From Fibrobacter sp. UWP2 (GTDB taxonomy: Bacteria; Fibrobacterota; Fibrobacteria; Fibrobacterales; Fibrobacteraceae), in the NCBI RefSeq assembly GCF_900141705.1, contig NZ_FQYM01000010.1, positions 29,191 through 93,190 on the forward strand: a stretch of DNA of 64,000 bases, written 5' to 3'. Below the pieces are notes generated by a model, which did not search any database, was not told the origin of the DNA, and was given only the letters and a program-made list of their open reading frames with translations. This document shows positions 7,530 to 16,242 of this stretch, one piece after another (within the stretch, counting starts at the first letter, position 1; every line of letters begins with the position of its first letter). Both the position numbers and the translations under genes were made by a program.

Positions 7530-10337
7530 TTAGACCTCGATGCTCACGGTGCTGCCGTGGGCTTCGTCTTTTTTGACCTTCACGGTTTTCTGGATCTTCT
7601 TTTCTAGCTCCGCCACGTGGCTGATAATGCCCACCAGGCGGTTATCGCCCGCGAGCGTCTGCAACGTGTTGATGGCAAGCCGTAAGCTCTCGTCGTCAAG
7701 CGAACCGAATCCCTCGTCCACGAACATCGTATCAAGCTGGATGCCGCCTGCCGAACTCTGCACCTCGTCGGCGAGGCCAAGCGCCAGCGAAAGTGAAGCC
7801 AAGAAGCTTTCGCCACCGCTGAGCGTCTTCACATCGCGCTGCCTGCCGCTCGCATGGTCGAGTACGTTCAAGTCGAGCCCGCTCTGGCTCTTGTTATTGG
7901 AAGCGTCCATGCGACGCACCAGTTCGTACTGCCCGTTGGTGAGAATACGGAAGCGCGTATTCGCGCGGCTCACAATGCGGTCAAAATACGACGTCTGCAC
8001 GTAAGTCTCAAGCATCACCTTGCTTATGCCCGTAAGCGTACCGTTCGCCGTATCCGAAAGGTTCCTTATCCAGCCGCGCCTGCGGATAAGTTCTCCCAAA
8101 GAATCCACTATCTTGCGGATTTGCAAAAGCGCACTGTTGTTCTGCGACAGGCGCGAAACAACCCGGTTCATTTTTTCGTTCAAGGCATTGCGAGCGTCCG
8201 AAACACCATCGCGTTCCGCCTTCAGGGCCACAAGGTCATATTCCTTGGCTCCCTCGAGCTGCAATGAGAGTGATTTGATTTGGCCTTCCAAATCAGTCAT
8301 CTCCGTCTTGCACTTGTCAAATTCATCGGCAGCGTTCTTGCGAGCAACCTGCAATTCCGAAAGCGCAACAGATTTTTCGCGGATATCCTTGTCGGCATCC
8401 GCCTTACTTATGAACGGAAGTTTGCCGAGCGATTCCACAAGAGTCTTCTTTTGCGTCTGGAGTTCCGCATCCGCTGCAGAAATCTTGCTCGAGAGGGAAT
8501 CGTTTTCTTCGCGACTCTTGTCCAGAAGTTTCCTGAATTCCGGAATGTCCGTATCCAGTTTCTTCTTGCGTTCTTCCCTCCTGATTTCGTCACTGAGCTT
8601 GTTGTCGGTATCGCGCAGCGATTCCTTCACCGCATCGAATTCCGTACGGATTCTTTCCTTGGCGCTATCGATAGGGCAGTCGCCAAAGAGTTCCGCCAAC
8701 TTTTTCTCGAGTTCGACTTGCTTGGCATCGCGCGAGGCCTTCGTGCGGGCCGCACCGTCCGCCTTTTTATTGCGACCGTCAAGCAAGCCATCACGCATAT
8801 TCTTGAGTTCCTCGATTTCCGCCTGCGTCGGAGCCTCTGCCGATTTGCACGCCTTGTGCGGATGGTCCACGGAACCGCATACCGGGCAAGCGTACCCTTC
8901 TTCGAGAGTCTCCGCAAGGATTCCCGCCTGCTCGTTCAAGAATGCGCGATTCTTTGTTTCATAAGCGTCGTTGCTTTGTCTATACTTCTTGTCTGCATCG
9001 AGGTATTCGTCCTGTGCATCGCGGAAGGCTTTTTCGGCATCGTCAAGTTCCTTTACCAACTCGCCCGCGCGCAAGAGCTGTTCCTTGCGCATTTTGAGAT
9101 TTTCTCTCTGCGCCTCAAATTTCGCCCTGTTCTCCCCGGCATCCGAAAGCCCGTTGAATTCCTCCTCCAGTTTCAGGAAATCATCGCTCTGCTTCTTGAA
9201 AATTACCTTGTGCCTATTGAGCGTATCCTTGTTTCGGGCAAGCTCCATTTCCTTGTTACTTATTTCGGCACGAACTTTTTCGAGCCTGGCATATTCAGGG
9301 AGAAAGTTGTTCAGGGTCGTAATGGCTTCTTGTAACTTTTCGCATTCAGGGACTGTCGCTTCTGCTACATCGACGGCCTTTTTCAACGGCTCCATTTGCG
9401 GCATGAGCTTCTCGAGTTTTCCCTTCGCGTCGTCAAGCCCCTTGCGCGCTTTTTCCACGCCCTCGGCGCGACCGATTTCCGTATTCAGCACGCCCAATTT
9501 TTTGTCAGTCCGGTCAAGCTCTTCCTTCATGCCGGCTTGCGCGGCAAAATCTTCGTCAATAATCGCCTGCACCAAGTTGCAAACACCCTGCCAGTCGGGC
9601 ACCTGCCTTGCTGCGGCAAGGTTCTTCGCCTTTTCCAGATTCTCTACTTGCGCCGAACCTTCACCGCACTGCAACTGCGCCACCATCGTGCATGCCGCAT
9701 TTTCGCTATCGCCGCACTGCCTTTCTATTTCCGAGGCGCGCCTCTTGAGTTCGTCCTGCAAGGAGCCGAACTTGTCCGTCTTGAAGATCTTGCGGAAAAT
9801 TTTCTTGCGCTCGTCCGTCGTCGAAAGCAGGAGCTTCATAAAGTCGCCCTGCGCAATCATCGCGATTTTCGTAAACTGGTCGCGGTCAATGCCGATAATC
9901 TTCTTCACTTCTGCCGCAACGTCTTTTTCCTTGGTTACCGGGAAGCTCGTGGGGCCCTGCCTGCCGCTGGCTTCGGGACGGTAGAAGGTGACCGAAGCCG
10001 CTTCGGTCATGTCCCCTTCGCCCTTCTCCTTGGGGCGTTTATACTTGAGGCTGCGCACCACGCGGTATTCCTTGCCCGCATATTCGAACGTCAAGTCCAC
10101 TTCGGTCTTTGTCTCGGGAGCCACGTTCGTACAGCGGAACAGATTCGCGTCGTCGCGGTTGTCGCCACTCGCGCGCCCGAACAGCGCAAATGTAATCGCA
10201 TCGAAAATCGTCGTCTTGCCGGCGCCCGTATCGCCCGAAATCAGGTAGAGCCCGCTCTTGCCGAGCTTATCCAAGTCAATGACGGTGCGTTCCGCGTATG
10301 GTCCGAATGCAGAAATAATCAGCTTGGTCGGTCTCAT
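7530..10337 (-). CDS. sbcC: Exonuclease SbcCD, ATPase subunit SbcC
   Basis: 935 residues. An N-terminal ABC half-site holds Walker A GDTGAGKTT at residues 35-43. Two long coiled-coil arms (about 190-480 and 500-720) flank the zinc-hook CPVC near residue 483. The C-terminal half-site carries the ABC signature LSGGESFLASL and the Walker B/D-loop FVDEGFGSLDD. With SbcD it forms the Mre11-Rad50-type nuclease that opens hairpins and trims DNA ends. Its start codon overlaps the sbcD stop as ATGA, so translation is coupled. It may be worth noting that such hairpin-cleaving nucleases act on palindromes, which are plentiful nearby. Confidence 0.95.
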   Translation of the reverse strand: MRPTKLIISAFGPYAERTVIDLDKLGKSGLYLISGDTGAGKTTIFDAITFALFGRASGDNRDDANLFRCTNVAPETKTEVDLTFEYAGKEYRVVRSLKYKRPKEKGEGDMTEAASVTFYRPEASGRQGPTSFPVTKEKDVAAEVKKIIGIDRDQFTKIAMIAQGDFMKLLLSTTDERKKIFRKIFKTDKFGSLQDELKRRASEIERQCGDSENAACTMVAQLQCGEGSAQVENLEKAKNLAAARQVPDWQGVCNLVQAIIDEDFAAQAGMKEELDRTDKKLGVLNTEIGRAEGVEKARKGLDDAKGKLEKLMPQMEPLKKAVDVAEATVPECEKLQEAITTLNNFLPEYARLEKVRAEISNKEMELARNKDTLNRHKVIFKKQSDDFLKLEEEFNGLSDAGENRAKFEAQRENLKMRKEQLLRAGELVKELDDAEKAFRDAQDEYLDADKKYRQSNDAYETKNRAFLNEQAGILAETLEEGYACPVCGSVDHPHKACKSAEAPTQAEIEELKNMRDGLLDGRNKKADGAARTKASRDAKQVELEKKLAELFGDCPIDSAKERIRTEFDAVKESLRDTDNKLSDEIRREERKKKLDTDIPEFRKLLDKSREENDSLSSKISAADAELQTQKKTLVESLGKLPFISKADADKDIREKSVALSELQVARKNAADEFDKCKTEMTDLEGQIKSLSLQLEGAKEYDLVALKAERDGVSDARNALNEKMNRVVSRLSQNNSALLQIRKIVDSLGELIRRRGWIRNLSDTANGTLTGISKVMLETYVQTSYFDRIVSRANTRFRILTNGQYELVRRMDASNNKSQSGLDLNVLDHASGRQRDVKTLSGGESFLASLSLALGLADEVQSSAGGIQLDTMFVDEGFGSLDDESLRLAINTLQTLAGDNRLVGIISHVAELEKKIQKTVKVKKDEAHGSTVSIEV

Positions 10338-11533
10338 CTTTCGTCTCCCCAGATTCCTTCGATGATACTTTGTACAAATTCACTTTCTTCGCCGTTTATT
10401 TCGCGACGGTTCATCTCGCAGAAGAATTCCACGAATAATTCCATCGGCGATTTTTTCTCGACCGCTTCCACGCCCACCGCAATCTGCTGGCTGCGCGTGC
10501 GCTCGTTGTCGTAATCGAGCATCATCAAGTTCGGGTAGACTCCGCGCAGTTTCTGCGCCGCGTCCAGAACGTCATTCTCGTCGGTGAGTTTCACGTACAC
10601 GTAGTCGTCAAGCTTATTGCCTGCCGCCACCTGCGCCGTACGGAATTCCGGCGAGACAAGTTCTGCAAACGTCCCGCGAATCTCGCGAACATCGTGCAGC
10701 GGCTTCAGCGGAATCTCGCGAACGCTTGCGCCCTGGGCTCCCAACTCCACCACCGTCACCGACTTTTGGTGGGTCGCCTCAGAAAGCGAATACTTGAGCG
10801 GCGTTCCAGAATAACGAATGACCTGGCCTGTGTCGCCCGTAATATTTTGCGGTCTATGGATGTGCCCCAACGCCACGTAATCAAAACCCTTGAACGCGCT
10901 CGCGTCAGCATTGTCAAGGCCGCCCACGTTCTCTTCACTACCGCCCTGGTCGACCTTAGCTCCCGTCACAAACTGGTGAGCCACGAGCACGTTGCGTCGA
11001 CCCGGCGTAAATTGCATGTGCGATACGGCAACGCGGATGGCATCGGTGAAATTCGCGATGACAGACGCAGCACCACCTTCTACGCAAGAATCCCCATCGC
11101 CCTCGGCGGTTTCAAAGGAGCGCACTTCGGCAGGCCTCACAAACGGGAGCATCCACACGTCCACTTCGCCTAGTTCGTCCTTGAGCGTGACCGGCAAAAA
11201 CTGGGCATTGTACGTGGGCGACATGTGCACTCCATGACTCGCCATAAGACGCCCGCCAAACGCGATGCGCTCTGCGGAGTCATGGTTCCCGCTGATCACG
11301 AACACCTGGGTGCCCGTTGCCGAGAGCTGCACCAAAAAGTCATCTAAAACGCCAACGGCCTCGGCACTCGGTACCGACTTGTCGTAAACGTCGCCCGCAA
11401 TGAGCACGGCATCGGGGCGTTCGTCTCGCACCATAGATACGATCTCGCCCAAAATGTGCTTTTGGTCTTCGAGCATGCTGTGTTCGCAAACACGCTTGCC
11501 AATATGTAAATCTGCTAAATGGAAAAACTTCAT
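10334..11533 (-). CDS. sbcD: Exonuclease SbcCD, nuclease subunit SbcD
   Basis: 399 residues from the second of two adjacent ATGs (11533; the other is 11536). The protein begins MKFFHLADLHIGK, the first phosphoesterase motif (DxH). GDVYD, SGNHDSAER and GHIHRPQ follow as the remaining metal-binding motifs. It is the Mn-dependent Mre11-like nuclease partner of SbcC. Start choice: a TAnnTTTG promoter element at 11539-11546 ends only 5 bases before ATG 11533, so the mRNA may be leaderless; the open frame extends further up but would run through this promoter. First gene of the sbcDC operon. Confidence 0.93.
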   Translation of the reverse strand: MKFFHLADLHIGKRVCEHSMLEDQKHILGEIVSMVRDERPDAVLIAGDVYDKSVPSAEAVGVLDDFLVQLSATGTQVFVISGNHDSAERIAFGGRLMASHGVHMSPTYNAQFLPVTLKDELGEVDVWMLPFVRPAEVRSFETAEGDGDSCVEGGAASVIANFTDAIRVAVSHMQFTPGRRNVLVAHQFVTGAKVDQGGSEENVGGLDNADASAFKGFDYVALGHIHRPQNITGDTGQVIRYSGTPLKYSLSEATHQKSVTVVELGAQGASVREIPLKPLHDVREIRGTFAELVSPEFRTAQVAAGNKLDDYVYVKLTDENDVLDAAQKLRGVYPNLMMLDYDNERTRSQQIAVGVEAVEKKSPMELFVEFFCEMNRREINGEESEFVQSIIEGIWGDER

Positions 11534-11538
11534 CATCT

Positions 11539-11546
11539 CAAATATA
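11539..11546 (-). promoter_or_regulatory. TATATTTG (-7-like) promoter element of sbcDC
   Basis: On the minus strand TATATTTG exactly matches the Bacteroidetes -7 element TAnnTTTG. The first ATG is 2 bases and the second 5 bases downstream, so transcription would start in or beside the start codon. Confidence 0.5.
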
Positions 11547-11639
11547 GTATCGAACAAATGTCAAAAAGTGTCAAACCGTTTTTTAAAAAAATAAACGCCC
11601 GCAACAATGCGAGCGTATCATCAACATTCTAAATCGAGA

Positions 11640-12068
11640 TTAGGGAACCTGGACGCCGACGGCTTCGAATGTAGCCTTATTTTGCGGGTTCGGAAGCGCC
11701 ACGGAAGTAATCCAGTTGTATTCGGCAATGCCGGCAAGACCCACGCGGGCGCAAAGCTGATCGCGTGCCACATTGTAGGCATTCAGAATTTGCACCTTCT
11801 CGGCATCCTGCGCCTTGTCAATACGGTCGGTCCAACGCACGCCAAGCTCAATGAGGGCGGCGCTCGCCTTGGCATAGCGCTTCGCCTGGTCGGCAGTCAC
11901 CACGGGGCTGGACGGCGCAGTGAATGCGTCAACCTGAACAATGGGAACCGACTTGGGAACTGCAGACTGGTTTGCGACGATATCGGGCGTCACTTGTTCT
12001 TCTTGAGAACAGGAAACAAAAAAAGAGACGATAGCCAAAAGTGAAACTGTTAAGATCCGTTTTAGCAT
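11640..12068 (-). CDS. Small lipoprotein, hypothetical
   Basis: 142 residues. The signal peptide ends in the lipobox FVSC, with cysteine at residue 20, then SQEEQ. The mature part contains a helical segment (AKRYAKASAALIELGVRWTDRI...) and no domain that I recognise. Start ATG 12068 has AAGAGG about 8 bases upstream. The gene lies only about 20 bases downstream of the tRNA gene in the same direction, so both could share a transcript. Function unknown. Confidence 0.65.
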   Translation of the reverse strand: MLKRILTVSLLAIVSFFVSCSQEEQVTPDIVANQSAVPKSVPIVQVDAFTAPSSPVVTADQAKRYAKASAALIELGVRWTDRIDKAQDAEKVQILNAYNVARDQLCARVGLAGIAEYNWITSVALPNPQNKATFEAVGVQVP

Positions 12069-12087
12069 ATGCGCCTCTTTTTTTTAA

Positions 12088-12159
12088 TAGCGGTTCAGGG
12101 ATTTGAACCCCGGACCAATGGATTATGATTCCAGTGCTCTACCGCTGAGCTAAACCGCC
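12088..12159 (-). tRNA. tRNA with anticodon CAT (elongator Met or Ile2)
   Basis: The cloverleaf reads on the minus strand: acceptor GGCGGTT pairs with AACCGCT (G1-U72 wobble), D arm AGCTCAGCGGTAGAGC, anticodon loop ATCATAA with CAT, and T arm with GTTCAAATC. The anticodon stem has a C27-U43 mismatch. CCA is not encoded. It lacks the three G-C pairs of initiator tRNAs in the anticodon stem, so it is either elongator tRNA-Met or the lysidine-modified tRNA-Ile2; I cannot separate these. It is 72 nt long and lies 20 bases upstream of a lipoprotein gene. Confidence 0.85.
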
Positions 12160-12216
12160 ATTGTGGGCAAATATAGCAACGAAAGGCACTTTTTTCAAGG
12201 TATCAACTCAAAAAAG

Positions 12217-12954
12217 TTAGAATTGCACCTCAGTTTCAACAAAATCTTCGCCCCAGTTGATGGTTACCCAGCCAGGAGCAGAGCTCTTCAGGTTAAAGTA
12301 CGGTGTATTAGGGTCAATCTGCATTTGCGTCGCCGGCGCCACGTGAATATTGAGACCCGTATTCGTGGTCACCTCGAATTCACTGTGGTAATGCCCGCAA
12401 AATACATGGTGCAAATTGTCGAATTTTTCCAAGGTTTCGCGAACCTCGAGCATGTTGCGCAAGTGGAATCGCAAATCCATGAACCTGTGGTTGCAGAATG
12501 CAGGCGGATGGTGCATAAACAAAAGCACCTCGCCCTTGACCTTTGGAACTTCGGTTTCCAGCCAATCCAACTGGTCACGCGAAACTTCACCGCATGCACT
12601 GTCAATAAAGAAAATCGAACGGCCAGCGATATCGTAACGGTAATAGCATTTTCCGTTGTGCACTTCCAAATCAAAGAACTTTTGCATCACTTCGATTCGG
12701 TCATGGTTTCCGGGGATAATGCACACAGGGGTTTTGCACACCTTAATTGAATCGGCAACGTACTTGTAAGCACCCGGTTCTGCGTCTTCGTTGGCAAGGT
12801 CACCCGAAAGTACAAGAAGGTCCAAATCCTGCATAGAGGAATCGTTGAGCGCCTTCATAAAATTGGCGCGTACATCTATTCCTTGCACAAGATTTTCATC
12901 TTCACCAATATGGAGATCTGATATCTGTCCTATTTTTATTACTTTCGATGCCAT
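12217..12954 (-). CDS. CpdA-like calcineurin-type metallophosphoesterase
   Basis: 245 residues, no signal peptide. All five class III phosphodiesterase motifs are visible: SDLHIG (D13, H15), LSGDLANE, PGNHDR, MHHPP and CGHYHSE. This arrangement is that of CpdA-type cyclic nucleotide phosphodiesterases, cytoplasmic dimetal enzymes that hydrolyse 3',5'-cAMP. A different phosphate ester cannot be excluded. TATATTTA lies just upstream of the start on the minus strand. A cyclic-nucleotide-binding protein is encoded elsewhere in the window (40713), consistent with cyclic nucleotide signalling, but no link is shown. Confidence 0.8.
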   Translation of the reverse strand: MASKVIKIGQISDLHIGEDENLVQGIDVRANFMKALNDSSMQDLDLLVLSGDLANEDAEPGAYKYVADSIKVCKTPVCIIPGNHDRIEVMQKFFDLEVHNGKCYYRYDIAGRSIFFIDSACGEVSRDQLDWLETEVPKVKGEVLLFMHHPPAFCNHRFMDLRFHLRNMLEVRETLEKFDNLHHVFCGHYHSEFEVTTNTGLNIHVAPATQMQIDPNTPYFNLKSSAPGWVTINWGEDFVETEVQF

Positions 12955-13305
12955 CAGTTTCGTTTAAATATAGATATATCAAATGCGAAAAATTGAAAAA
13001 TTTGATAAATTTTAGTGGTTTGTGACGTTTATCAACAATTCAGTCTAAATTTGTACTAAATCTTCTATATGAGGTCGTTAACACTTTGTTGTCAATTGTC
13101 AAGAATCCAACTTTGACATTTATCAACGTCAAAGTTTGTGAATTAACTCAAAAACTTTGACATTTCAAGTTTTTCTGGTAAAAAAGCCAACTTTTTGAAT
13201 ACCAAACAGTTAAGCCCTTTACCAAAAAAACACAATCCACTATCAACAACACTATTACTTATATCTTTATATATAAATAATTATAAATAATAGTATAGTG
13301 GTGGA
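12955..13305. other. AT-rich gene-free region with TTTGACATTT repeats and DnaA-box-like 9-mers
   Basis: No gene is visible. The 12-mer ACTTTGACATTT occurs twice (13110-13121 and 13154-13165), 44 bp apart, and the first copy forms an inverted repeat with GTCAAAGT (13128-13135). TTATCAACA lies at 13029-13037 and CTATCAACA at 13240-13248, each one base from a DnaA box. The last 50 bases are nearly pure A/T. It could hold promoters for the flanking gene, or be part of an origin region; neither is shown. Confidence 0.4.
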
Positions 13306-13671
13306 TTAAGCCTTAGGCGCTTCCTTGACGGCAGTCTGAGGCAAACCCATTTGGCAGTTACCCTGGAAAACAGCTCCTTCCTGGATAATGAGCTGCTTGG
13401 TCTTGATGTTGCCTACGTACTGCGAGGAGCTTTCGAGAACGAGTTTTTCGGCCACGTCGATGTTTCCCTTGACCCTTCCGGCGACAACGGCGTTAATCGT
13501 CTTGACTTCGCCTTCAACATAGCCGGACTTTTCGATAATGAGCTCGCCTTCGATGTTGACACTACCGTTCACGTTACCGGCGATGCGCACATCGCTCTTG
13601 CCGGAAATGTCGCCCTTGATGGTGACGGTGTTGCCAATCTGGGTGATTTCCTGTTCGCCTTTTACAGCCAT
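13306..13671 (-). CDS. Bactofilin
   Basis: 121 residues. The core (about 10-110) is a repeating beta-helix of G-x-I/V turns (IKGDISGKSDVRIAGNVNG, then VEGEVKTINAVVAGRVKG), the hallmark of bactofilins (formerly DUF583). These proteins polymerise without nucleotide into membrane-associated filaments that position cell-wall enzymes or, in Myxococcus, the ParABS machinery. The N-terminus is short and the C-terminal tail ends in KEAPKA. The start has a good AAGGAG. It is the last gene of the rsmG-parA-parB-M23-bactofilin run, 22 bases after the M23 peptidase gene, so a partnership with that enzyme is likely. Confidence 0.9.
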   Translation of the reverse strand: MAVKGEQEITQIGNTVTIKGDISGKSDVRIAGNVNGSVNIEGELIIEKSGYVEGEVKTINAVVAGRVKGNIDVAEKLVLESSSQYVGNIKTKQLIIQEGAVFQGNCQMGLPQTAVKEAPKA

Positions 13672-13693
13672 GGTTTACTCCTTGTTCTTGTGA

Positions 13694-14494
13694 TTAATAG
13701 TCTATGAAGGTGTCCGGGTCTATTTGGGCGCCGTCCTTGATAATTTCGTAATGCAGGTGGGCGCCGCTCGTATTACCGGTGCTTCCGACCGTACCTATGA
13801 TATTACCTTTGTTCACATTCCTGCCTTTTCTGACCTTGATGTCCTTCAGGTGTGAATAACTGGATTGGTAACCATTCTGGTGATCAATGACAATGTTGTT
13901 GCCTAGGTCTCCGTTGGGACCGGCAAAGGTGACCACGCCGCTGCCTGTCGCAAAAACAGGAGTCCCGGCCGCCGCAGAGAAGTCTACACCCGAGTGGCCC
14001 TCGTCGGGGTTGAACTTTTTACTCTTGAGGCCGACCACGGGGACAATGCTAGGAATGCGCTCGAGCTTGATTTTTTCTTCTTGGGGTTGCCAAGAATGGA
14101 CACCCTCGTAATCAACATCTATTTTTTCAGCAGGAATATGGGCAAAACGGTTCCTGTCGATGATGCTGTTGATTTTCGCCGAATCGTTCTCGATGAAGGT
14201 TTCGAAAATGTTCTGGATGCGGTTCTCCAGAATCCACAAGGAATCCAGACGCGAGAACATCTCCTCGTAGTTGTTGTCTTTTTTGATGAGCTGTGCGTTG
14301 GTGACGCGCATCTTTTCGTAGGTGGCGATAATCTTGTTGATTTTTGCCAGGTTGTAGATGAACACGCCTGCTACAAGGATAAAGACCACCAGTGCTATTT
14401 TGGCAATGACGAACCACTTCGTCGAAACCTTGAACCTTTTGATTTCGTGCGAGTCTTCGGGAATAATCTGGACAGTGTAGTACTTGCCTTTCAC
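13694..14494 (-). CDS. M23 peptidase (LytM-type) with N-terminal membrane anchor
   Basis: 266 residues. A single transmembrane segment covers residues 27-48, a coiled-coil stretch about 50-115, and the C-terminal M23 domain carries HSGVDF (H167, D171) and HLHYE (H246, H248), the full zinc site. It should cut peptidoglycan cross-bridges or activate amidases in the periplasm. Bactofilin-M23 pairs are known from other bacteria, where the filament localises the peptidase to shape the cell. It follows parB by 10 bases and precedes bactofilin by 22, so it is co-transcribed with the chromosome-partition genes. Confidence 0.9.
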   Translation of the reverse strand: MKGKYYTVQIIPEDSHEIKRFKVSTKWFVIAKIALVVFILVAGVFIYNLAKINKIIATYEKMRVTNAQLIKKDNNYEEMFSRLDSLWILENRIQNIFETFIENDSAKINSIIDRNRFAHIPAEKIDVDYEGVHSWQPQEEKIKLERIPSIVPVVGLKSKKFNPDEGHSGVDFSAAAGTPVFATGSGVVTFAGPNGDLGNNIVIDHQNGYQSSYSHLKDIKVRKGRNVNKGNIIGTVGSTGNTSGAHLHYEIIKDGAQIDPDTFIDY

Positions 14495-14504
14495 AATGCT
14501 ACCG

Positions 14505-15452
14505 TTAGCGGTTTTCCATGAGTTCCTGGATACGGGTCAGGTCGTCCATACTGTAGTAGTTGATGACAATGGTACCCTTGCTCTGGTCGGCGCCGTTCGG
14601 GTTGAGCGAAACCTTGGTGCCAAAGAAGGTCTCGAGACGGCTCTCGAAGTTCTTCATGTCGGCGCTCAGTTCGCGTTTGGGTTTCGATTCGACTTCGGGC
14701 TTGGTTTGGTCCTCGCCTTCATTCGTCTCTCGTCTTTCGTTTCCCGTCTGATCTATATTTTCACCGCGGCTGATGGCTTCGATCTGGCGGACGTTGAGGC
14801 CTTCCTCGATGACCCGCTTTGCGAGGGCTTCGGGATTTTCGACGCTGCAGAGGGCGCGTGCGGCGCCACCGGACAGCTTGCCTTCCTGGATCCAGGCCTG
14901 CACCTGGGCGGGAAGTTTGAGCAAACGGAGCGCGTTCGTAATGGCGGAGCGTGACTTACCAACAGTTTTGGCTAAATCTTCGTGCGTATAGCTGTGATTA
15001 TCAATCAATTGTTGATAAGATTGGGCTACTTCGATGGGGTTCAGGTCCTCGCGCTGGATATTCTCGATAAGTGCCCATTCGTTCATTTCCTTGTCATCGA
15101 GGCTATCGTAGATCTGTGCCTTGATGGTCGCGCATTTGGCGAGGCGGCTGGCACGGGTACGGCGTTCACCGCTAATGATCTGGTAGCGGCCGCCCACCTT
15201 GCGGACGGCAATCGGCTGGATGAGGCCGTGCTTCTTGATGGTCTCGGCGAGTTCCTGGAGTTTGTCGTCGTCAAACGTCTTGCGCGGCTGGTACGGGTTC
15301 GGGTCAACCAAGTCCAGGTTGATATCCACAATCTGTTTGCTTTTGTCGACCTGTTCGCCGGAATTAGCGACCTGGTTGTTGATAGGATTGTTGGAAACTC
15401 CGTGAGCTCCGAAAATGGCGGAGAGACCGCGGCCCAATGCTTGCTTACCCAT
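14505..15452 (-). CDS. parB: Chromosome partitioning protein ParB
   Basis: 315 residues. It begins MGKQALGRGLSAIFG, a typical ParB N-terminus. The CTP-binding part holds NPYQPRKTFDDDKL and GERRTRAS, and the parS-reading helix-turn-helix is YTHEDLAKTVGKSRSAITNALRLL. A Lys/Glu-rich linker (about residues 225-255) leads to the C-terminal dimer domain. ParB loads at parS as a clamp and is moved by ParA. Four parS-like sites lie within 16.9-20.5 kb, just upstream of this operon. It starts four bases after the parA stop. Confidence 0.95.
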   Translation of the reverse strand: MGKQALGRGLSAIFGAHGVSNNPINNQVANSGEQVDKSKQIVDINLDLVDPNPYQPRKTFDDDKLQELAETIKKHGLIQPIAVRKVGGRYQIISGERRTRASRLAKCATIKAQIYDSLDDKEMNEWALIENIQREDLNPIEVAQSYQQLIDNHSYTHEDLAKTVGKSRSAITNALRLLKLPAQVQAWIQEGKLSGGAARALCSVENPEALAKRVIEEGLNVRQIEAISRGENIDQTGNERRETNEGEDQTKPEVESKPKRELSADMKNFESRLETFFGTKVSLNPNGADQSKGTIVINYYSMDDLTRIQELMENR

Positions 15453-15456
15453 AAAA

Positions 15457-16242
15457 TTACTTCTCCTTGTTCAAGATTTCTTCTGCCAACTTCATGTATG
15501 CCTGTGAACCCGTGCTCTGCACGTCGTACAGAATGACGGGTTTTCCGTGTGAAGGGGCTTCGGAGAGTTTCACGTTACGGGGGATCATTGCCTGGAAAAC
15601 CGTGTTACTCAGGTTTTCGCGGACTTCTTCGGCGACCTGCTTGCAAAGACTCAGGCGGGCGTCGTACATGGTGAGGAGTGCGCCCTCGATTTTGAGGTTC
15701 GCGTTCAGGTTCTTTTGAACTTCGCGGATTGTCTTGAAAAGTTCGGTCATACCCTGCAGGGCATAGTATTCGCACTGCACCGGGATGAGTACGCTGGTGG
15801 CGGCGGTCAGCACGTTGAGCGTGAGGAGGTTCAGGCTCGGAGGTGCGTCGATGATGATGAACTCGAAGTTATGCTTCAATACGTTCATCACGCGTTCGAG
15901 TCGGCGTTCGCGGCTCATGGCGTTCACCAGTTCAATTTCCATGACGGCGAGGTCCGGTCCCGAGGTGATGACTTTCAAAAAGTCAAGGGAGGTGTCGAGG
16001 ATGGCGGGCTGGATGTTTTCGTAGGTGACATTGTCGGGGTTCTCGGCGAGGTCGAGAATCTCGTGGATGTCGGTGTCCTGGGATTCCAGGAATCCGAGAC
16101 CCTGGGAGGCGTTTCCCTGCGGATCCATGTCGATGAGGAGCGTCCTCTTTTCGAGGGCGGCAAAACTTGCAGCCAGGTTCACGGCCGTCGTGGTCTTTCC
16201 CACGCCGCCCTTCTGGTTGCATACTGCTATCACTTTACTCAT
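15457..16242 (-). CDS. parA: Chromosome partitioning ATPase ParA
   Basis: 261 residues. The deviant Walker A motif KGGVGKTT lies at residues 10-17, Walker A' (LLIDMDPQGNAS) follows, and Walker B is IIIDAPPSLNLLTLN. There is no extra N-terminal HTH, so this is the short chromosomal Soj type. ATP-dependent nucleoid binding and ParB-stimulated hydrolysis drive origin segregation. Its ATG overlaps the rsmG stop (ATGA), so the genes are translationally coupled. Confidence 0.95.
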   Translation of the reverse strand: MSKVIAVCNQKGGVGKTTTAVNLAASFAALEKRTLLIDMDPQGNASQGLGFLESQDTDIHEILDLAENPDNVTYENIQPAILDTSLDFLKVITSGPDLAVMEIELVNAMSRERRLERVMNVLKHNFEFIIIDAPPSLNLLTLNVLTAATSVLIPVQCEYYALQGMTELFKTIREVQKNLNANLKIEGALLTMYDARLSLCKQVAEEVRENLSNTVFQAMIPRNVKLSEAPSHGKPVILYDVQSTGSQAYMKLAEEILNKEK

